Notes under the pieces: model-generated | Seen by the model: the letters and a program-made list of their open reading frames with translations, nothing else | Databases searched by the model: none | What the model was told of the DNA's origin: nothing | Origin: Bin87 sp965115825 | GTDB taxonomy: Bacteria; Chloroflexota; Dehalococcoidia; Lucifugimonadales; UBA3495 | Direction of reading: 5' to 3' | Length of the DNA: 64,000 nt | Assembly (NCBI GenBank): GCA_965115825.1 | Contig: OZ220464.1 | Span: forward strand, 1,550,001 to 1,614,000 | Program-made: the position numbers and the translations under genes | In this document: positions 60,726 to 64,000 of the stretch, piece by piece | Layout of the letters: every line of letters begins with the position of its first letter | How positions within the stretch are numbered: position 1 is the first letter of the stretch

Positions 60726-63305
60726 ATGGATGCCGGCAATCGTAAAAACGAAGCTCTGTGGCGGGATGCCTTCCGCAAAATCCTGGCGTTGGAAGCCCAC
60801 AAGGGTTTTGCCGATACTGCCGTTAGCGGCGGCATACGCCGTTTTGTAGCGCAGTGGGAGAGAGAACTCCGCGAATACTTGTCCAACGAACCGGCTCGCG
60901 TCAACGAGCTTATCGTACGCCCCTACCGTGATCTCTCCACGGAGCAACGCCGCCAATGGGTTGCCGCGTGGCAAGCCGCCCTGGACACAGCGCCAACTCC
61001 ATCCGCGCACCCCGACCCTTCCGCAGAATGCCCGCCTGCATCCACACATTCTGACTCTTCCGAAGGACATCCGTCGTCATCAGAGGCCCCGGTTCTGTTC
61101 ACGCCGCCCGACCCTCTGTCCTCCGTCCGCACCCATCGCCGGCCCTACGTACCGCCGCTGATGTCGGACAATCCCGGCAACCCCGATGTCTCAGTATCCG
61201 AAATCCGCCGCATGGACGACAAAACTGTCCAGCGACTGAATCAGCTCGGGGCGTCCACCGTGCGCGACCTACTCTATATGTTACCCCGCAATTACGAAGA
61301 CCGAGCCGACATCGCTGCCATCGCTGACGTATTCTCCGGGGGCACCTTCACCGTGGAAGGACAGCTGGTCAACATACGCGCTGCCAGCGTCGGCCAGCGC
61401 CGTCTGAGGCTGGTAGAAGGCGCGCTCAAAGATGATACCGGCCAGATACAGCTGCATTGGTTTGGGCAGGGTTATCTCACGCGCTCCTTGCGCCCCGGCA
61501 GTCACATGGTCATCAACGGCAAGGCCGAGCTCCACCGGGGCCGCCTCCTGCTGCCCTCACCCGAGTACGACGTGATTACGCCGCGCCAGCCGCCCCTCAA
61601 CGCCGGCCGCATTGTACCCGTCTATCGCCTCACGGCCGGCCTCACCGCTCGCAACCTGCGCAGCCTTACCTGGCAAGCCCTCGCCAACTTTTCGCAAGGA
61701 CTGGCGGACCCGCTGCCGGAGGAGATATTGCAACGCGCGGGTCTGCCTCCCCTGGCGGATGCCATCCGCGATATACACTACCCGCCGGACCGGGCCGCCG
61801 CAGATCGGGGCCGCCGCCGCCTTGCTTTCGACGAAATCCTGGTTTTCCAGCTGGCCATCCTGGGCCGCCGCCGCCATCGGGAAGAAAACGCCGCCGGCGT
61901 ACCCATCAAGTACCAGGCCGCGGTGGTTGACCGGTTCCTCGGGGCGTTGCCTTTCACTCCCACCGGCGCGCAGACCCGCTGCATCGCCGAGATTCTTGCC
62001 GACCTGACCCGTGGCTCTCCACCCATGAGCAGGCTGTTGCAGGGCGAAGTCGGCAGCGGCAAAACCATGGTCGCCCTGGCCGCCGTGCTGGCAGTAACCT
62101 CAACACAGCGGCAATCCGCCTTGATGGCCCCTACCGAAGTGCTGGCCGAACAGCACTTCCGCACCGTCTCCGAACTCTTCAACGTATTCGACCAGCCGTT
62201 GCAGCAGGACAATATAGTGTCCGTCTATCTTCCCAACCTGCCCCGTCCTTTCACCTTCGCCCTCCTCACCGGCAGCACCCGCGCCAGCCCCCGCCGGGAG
62301 ATACTTCGCATGTCCTCCGAAGGACACCTTGACCTCCTTATTGGCACTCATGCCATCATCCAGGAAGGCGTTGCGCTGCCTAATCTTGCCCTCGCTATCG
62401 CCGACGAGCAGCATCGCTTCGGCGTTGAGCAGCGTTCGGCCTTACGGGGCCAAACCGCCGAACAGCCCCATTCCCTTATGATGTCCGCCACTCCCATTCC
62501 GCGCACCTTGCAGCTCACCCTTTACGGCGACCTAGACGTGTCAACGATTGACGAGCTTCCGCCCGGACGCCAAGAAATCCTCACGCGCATCGTGCCTGAG
62601 GACAAGCGTCGCGCCGCCTACGGGTTCCTTCGCCAGCAGGTTGCCGCCGGACGCCAGGCTTTCGTCATCTACCCGCTGGTATCAGAATCCGACCGGCTGG
62701 ACGCGCGCGCGGCTGTGGACGAACACAAGCGACTGGCCGAAGAAGTTTTCCCCGACTTGCGCGTCGGCTTGCTCCATGGCCGCCTGTCCTCCCGGGATAA
62801 AGACAGGGTGATGCGCCAATTCCGTGATGGCGAGCTCGACATTCTAGTGGCAACCTCCGTTGTCGAAGTCGGTATCGACGTCCCCAATGCCACCGTCATG
62901 CTGATTGATGGCGCCGACCGCTTCGGCTTATCTCAGCTCCACCAGTTCCGTGGCCGCGTCGGCCGGGGCCAGCACAAAAGCTATTGTCTGCTCATGTCAG
63001 ATTCCGAATCCGAACGCGCTCGCGAGCGTCTTGCGGCCCTGGAGGCGACCCGCGACGGGTTCAAACTTGCCGAAATTGACCTCCAAATGCGCCACGAAGG
63101 CGACATATTCGGCACCTCCCAAAGCGGCGACCAAACCATGCTCCGCATCGCCAGCATCTTCGACCAGGATCTTATGGCCCTTGCCCGAGGGGAAGCGGCC
63201 GCGATTCTGGCAGCCGACCCGCACCTGACGGACCCGAAACACGCCGGCATCGCCGCCGAACGAGACCGCTTCCTCAACCGCGTTCAATCGCACATCAGCG
63301 ACTAA
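60726..63305 (+). CDS. recG: ATP-dependent DNA helicase RecG
   Basis: Remodels stalled replication forks and Holliday junctions. 859 residues, about 150 more than E. coli RecG, because of an N-terminal region ending in a Pro/Ser-rich stretch. Then come the OB wedge domain (LNQLGASTVRDLLYMLPRNYEDR, GTFTVEGQLVNIRAASV), Walker A GEVGSGKT, the DEQH box in IADEQHRFGVEQR, MSATPIPRTLQLTLYGDLD, and motif VI with HQFRGRVGRGQHKSYCLL. The last 4 bases overlap the convergent response-regulator gene. Confidence 0.96.
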   Translation: MDAGNRKNEALWRDAFRKILALEAHKGFADTAVSGGIRRFVAQWERELREYLSNEPARVNELIVRPYRDLSTEQRRQWVAAWQAALDTAPTPSAHPDPSAECPPASTHSDSSEGHPSSSEAPVLFTPPDPLSSVRTHRRPYVPPLMSDNPGNPDVSVSEIRRMDDKTVQRLNQLGASTVRDLLYMLPRNYEDRADIAAIADVFSGGTFTVEGQLVNIRAASVGQRRLRLVEGALKDDTGQIQLHWFGQGYLTRSLRPGSHMVINGKAELHRGRLLLPSPEYDVITPRQPPLNAGRIVPVYRLTAGLTARNLRSLTWQALANFSQGLADPLPEEILQRAGLPPLADAIRDIHYPPDRAAADRGRRRLAFDEILVFQLAILGRRRHREENAAGVPIKYQAAVVDRFLGALPFTPTGAQTRCIAEILADLTRGSPPMSRLLQGEVGSGKTMVALAAVLAVTSTQRQSALMAPTEVLAEQHFRTVSELFNVFDQPLQQDNIVSVYLPNLPRPFTFALLTGSTRASPRREILRMSSEGHLDLLIGTHAIIQEGVALPNLALAIADEQHRFGVEQRSALRGQTAEQPHSLMMSATPIPRTLQLTLYGDLDVSTIDELPPGRQEILTRIVPEDKRRAAYGFLRQQVAAGRQAFVIYPLVSESDRLDARAAVDEHKRLAEEVFPDLRVGLLHGRLSSRDKDRVMRQFRDGELDILVATSVVEVGIDVPNATVMLIDGADRFGLSQLHQFRGRVGRGQHKSYCLLMSDSESERARERLAALEATRDGFKLAEIDLQMRHEGDIFGTSQSGDQTMLRIASIFDQDLMALARGEAAAILAADPHLTDPKHAGIAAERDRFLNRVQSHISD

Positions 63306-63976
63306 ACTGCCGCCCCAATGTCCCGGAAGCGATAGCCTACGTTCCAAATCGTCTCCACAAACAGATGGTCAGGATCCTCTACCTTGGACCGCAGGCGCCG
63401 GATATGCACGTCCACCGTCCGGGTTCCGCCGAGGTAATCATAGCCCCAAACCTGGCTCAGGAGTTCCTCCCGGCTGTACACCCGCCCCGGGTTGGATGCC
63501 AGCAGCGTCAGCAACTGAAACTCCTTGTATGTCAGCGAAATACGCCGTCCGGCCATGGTGACCTCGTAGCTCTGCAAGTCAATGGTCAACTCGCCGGCGC
63601 GCACCGCCTGGTCTCTGCTGAGTCTGTTGCGCCGGAACACAATCTGGCTCACCCTCGCGAGCAACTCCGCCGGATTCAGCGGCGCCATGATAAAATCCTC
63701 TGCGTTGACAACCGGGTCGTACTGCGTCAACGCGGCGGACTCCACTACGAGCATCGTGGGCAAACCCAGCCGGGACACCCGGTCCACCACCGCCTGCGCG
63801 CCGATGCCCACCGCCGAGAGCTCCAGCAGCACGACATCCGGCTCGGCGCCGTGCGCCGCGTCATCCAGTTCTGCCACGTTGCCGCCGGCCCGACAAGTCA
63901 GCCCCGAAGCGGCAATTTGCTTGACCAACGATGTCATCCCGCAGCCGGGACGTGTCAACAGAAATACGTTGTACAC
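63302..63976 (-). CDS. Atypical OmpR-type response regulator with a degenerate receiver
   Basis: 224 residues. The N-terminal receiver lacks the acidic pair (it reads VFLLTRPG). It has Glu52 in place of the phosphoacceptor Asp (DVVLLELS), and lacks the conserved Lys (FIMAPLNPAEL instead of KPF). The C-terminal winged helix is intact: LTYKEFQLLTLLASNPGRVYSREELLSQVWGY, TVDVHIRRLRSKVEDPDHLFVETIWNVGYRF. Probably a phosphorylation-independent DNA-binding regulator. No histidine kinase is adjacent in view. It begins 25 nt before the window end. Confidence 0.9.
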   Translation of the reverse strand: MYNVFLLTRPGCGMTSLVKQIAASGLTCRAGGNVAELDDAAHGAEPDVVLLELSAVGIGAQAVVDRVSRLGLPTMLVVESAALTQYDPVVNAEDFIMAPLNPAELLARVSQIVFRRNRLSRDQAVRAGELTIDLQSYEVTMAGRRISLTYKEFQLLTLLASNPGRVYSREELLSQVWGYDYLGGTRTVDVHIRRLRSKVEDPDHLFVETIWNVGYRFRDIGAAV

Positions 63977-64000
63977 CTGCGGCCTCTGCTACCGTCCAAA

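Overview
The window is GC-rich bacterial chromosome, densely packed with housekeeping genes and free of integrases, transposases, phage genes or CRISPR arrays. The gene set suggests a member of the Chloroflexota, most likely a Dehalococcoidia/SAR202-type lineage. The reasons are: monoderm-type genes (RNase Y with YmdB, FakA with a DegV/FakB protein, PlsY, RNase J), a coenzyme F420 operon with luciferase-like F420 enzymes, a split B12-dependent methylmalonyl-CoA mutase, a type V (archaeal-type) fructose bisphosphatase, and large secreted Fn3/Ig-like and leucine-rich-repeat proteins. The taxonomic call is inference from gene content only.

Layout. 1-20 kb: the 3' end of a large secreted protein, then a UXX-star redox protein and recA-recX. 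Next come two leftward operons (rny-ymdB-PHP-plsY-zinc-finger membrane protein, and epimerase-folC-fabF-LRR protein), an F420-type oxidoreductase, a heptad-repeat coiled-coil protein, and a 1129-residue secreted protein paralogous to the one cut by the left edge. 20-29.5 kb: the B12-binding mutase subunit, then a long rightward operon yceD-rpmF-fabD-nusB-acpP-udg-rnj-ftsK-PHP-ABC ATPase behind a near-consensus promoter. 29.6-34.6 kb: a leftward operon of NIPSNAP, mutase large subunit, acyl-CoA dehydrogenase, methylmalonyl-CoA epimerase and holA. 34.8-41.4 kb: an HtrA-type lipoprotein protease, tRNA-His and tRNA-Arg, a peptide/solute ABC importer (lipoprotein plus two permeases) and a broken LRR gene. 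41.4-50.6 kb: a secreted Fn3/Calx-beta protein, a DUF255 thioredoxin-like protein, aspS, an aminotransferase, FBP aldolase/phosphatase and a TPR protein. 50.6-56.7 kb: cofG-cofH-cofD-cofC, an F420-type oxidoreductase and fabI on the minus strand. 56.8-64 kb: ruvB, fakA-fakB, recG and an atypical response regulator.

How the genes work together. DNA repair and recombination is well represented (recA, recX, family-4 UDG, ruvB, recG, holA). So are type II fatty acid synthesis and lipid entry (acpP, fabD, fabF, fabI, plsY-like, fakAB). Propionyl/methylmalonyl-CoA metabolism is split between two loci. The cof genes make the F420 scaffold that the two luciferase-like oxidoreductases probably use.

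The less ordinary features are: a near-identical 91-bp gene end shared by paralogues 19 kb apart; a LexA-like box inside the recA promoter; an apparent CTG start for aspS; a response regulator with Glu in place of the phosphoacceptor Asp; QxxLF clamp-type tails on UDG and RuvB; an LRR paralogue cut short at a dispersed repeat; a 78-nt leader-like direct repeat upstream of two genes; and a C14 tract ahead of the large surface protein gene. I saw no clear defence or other self-contained novel system.
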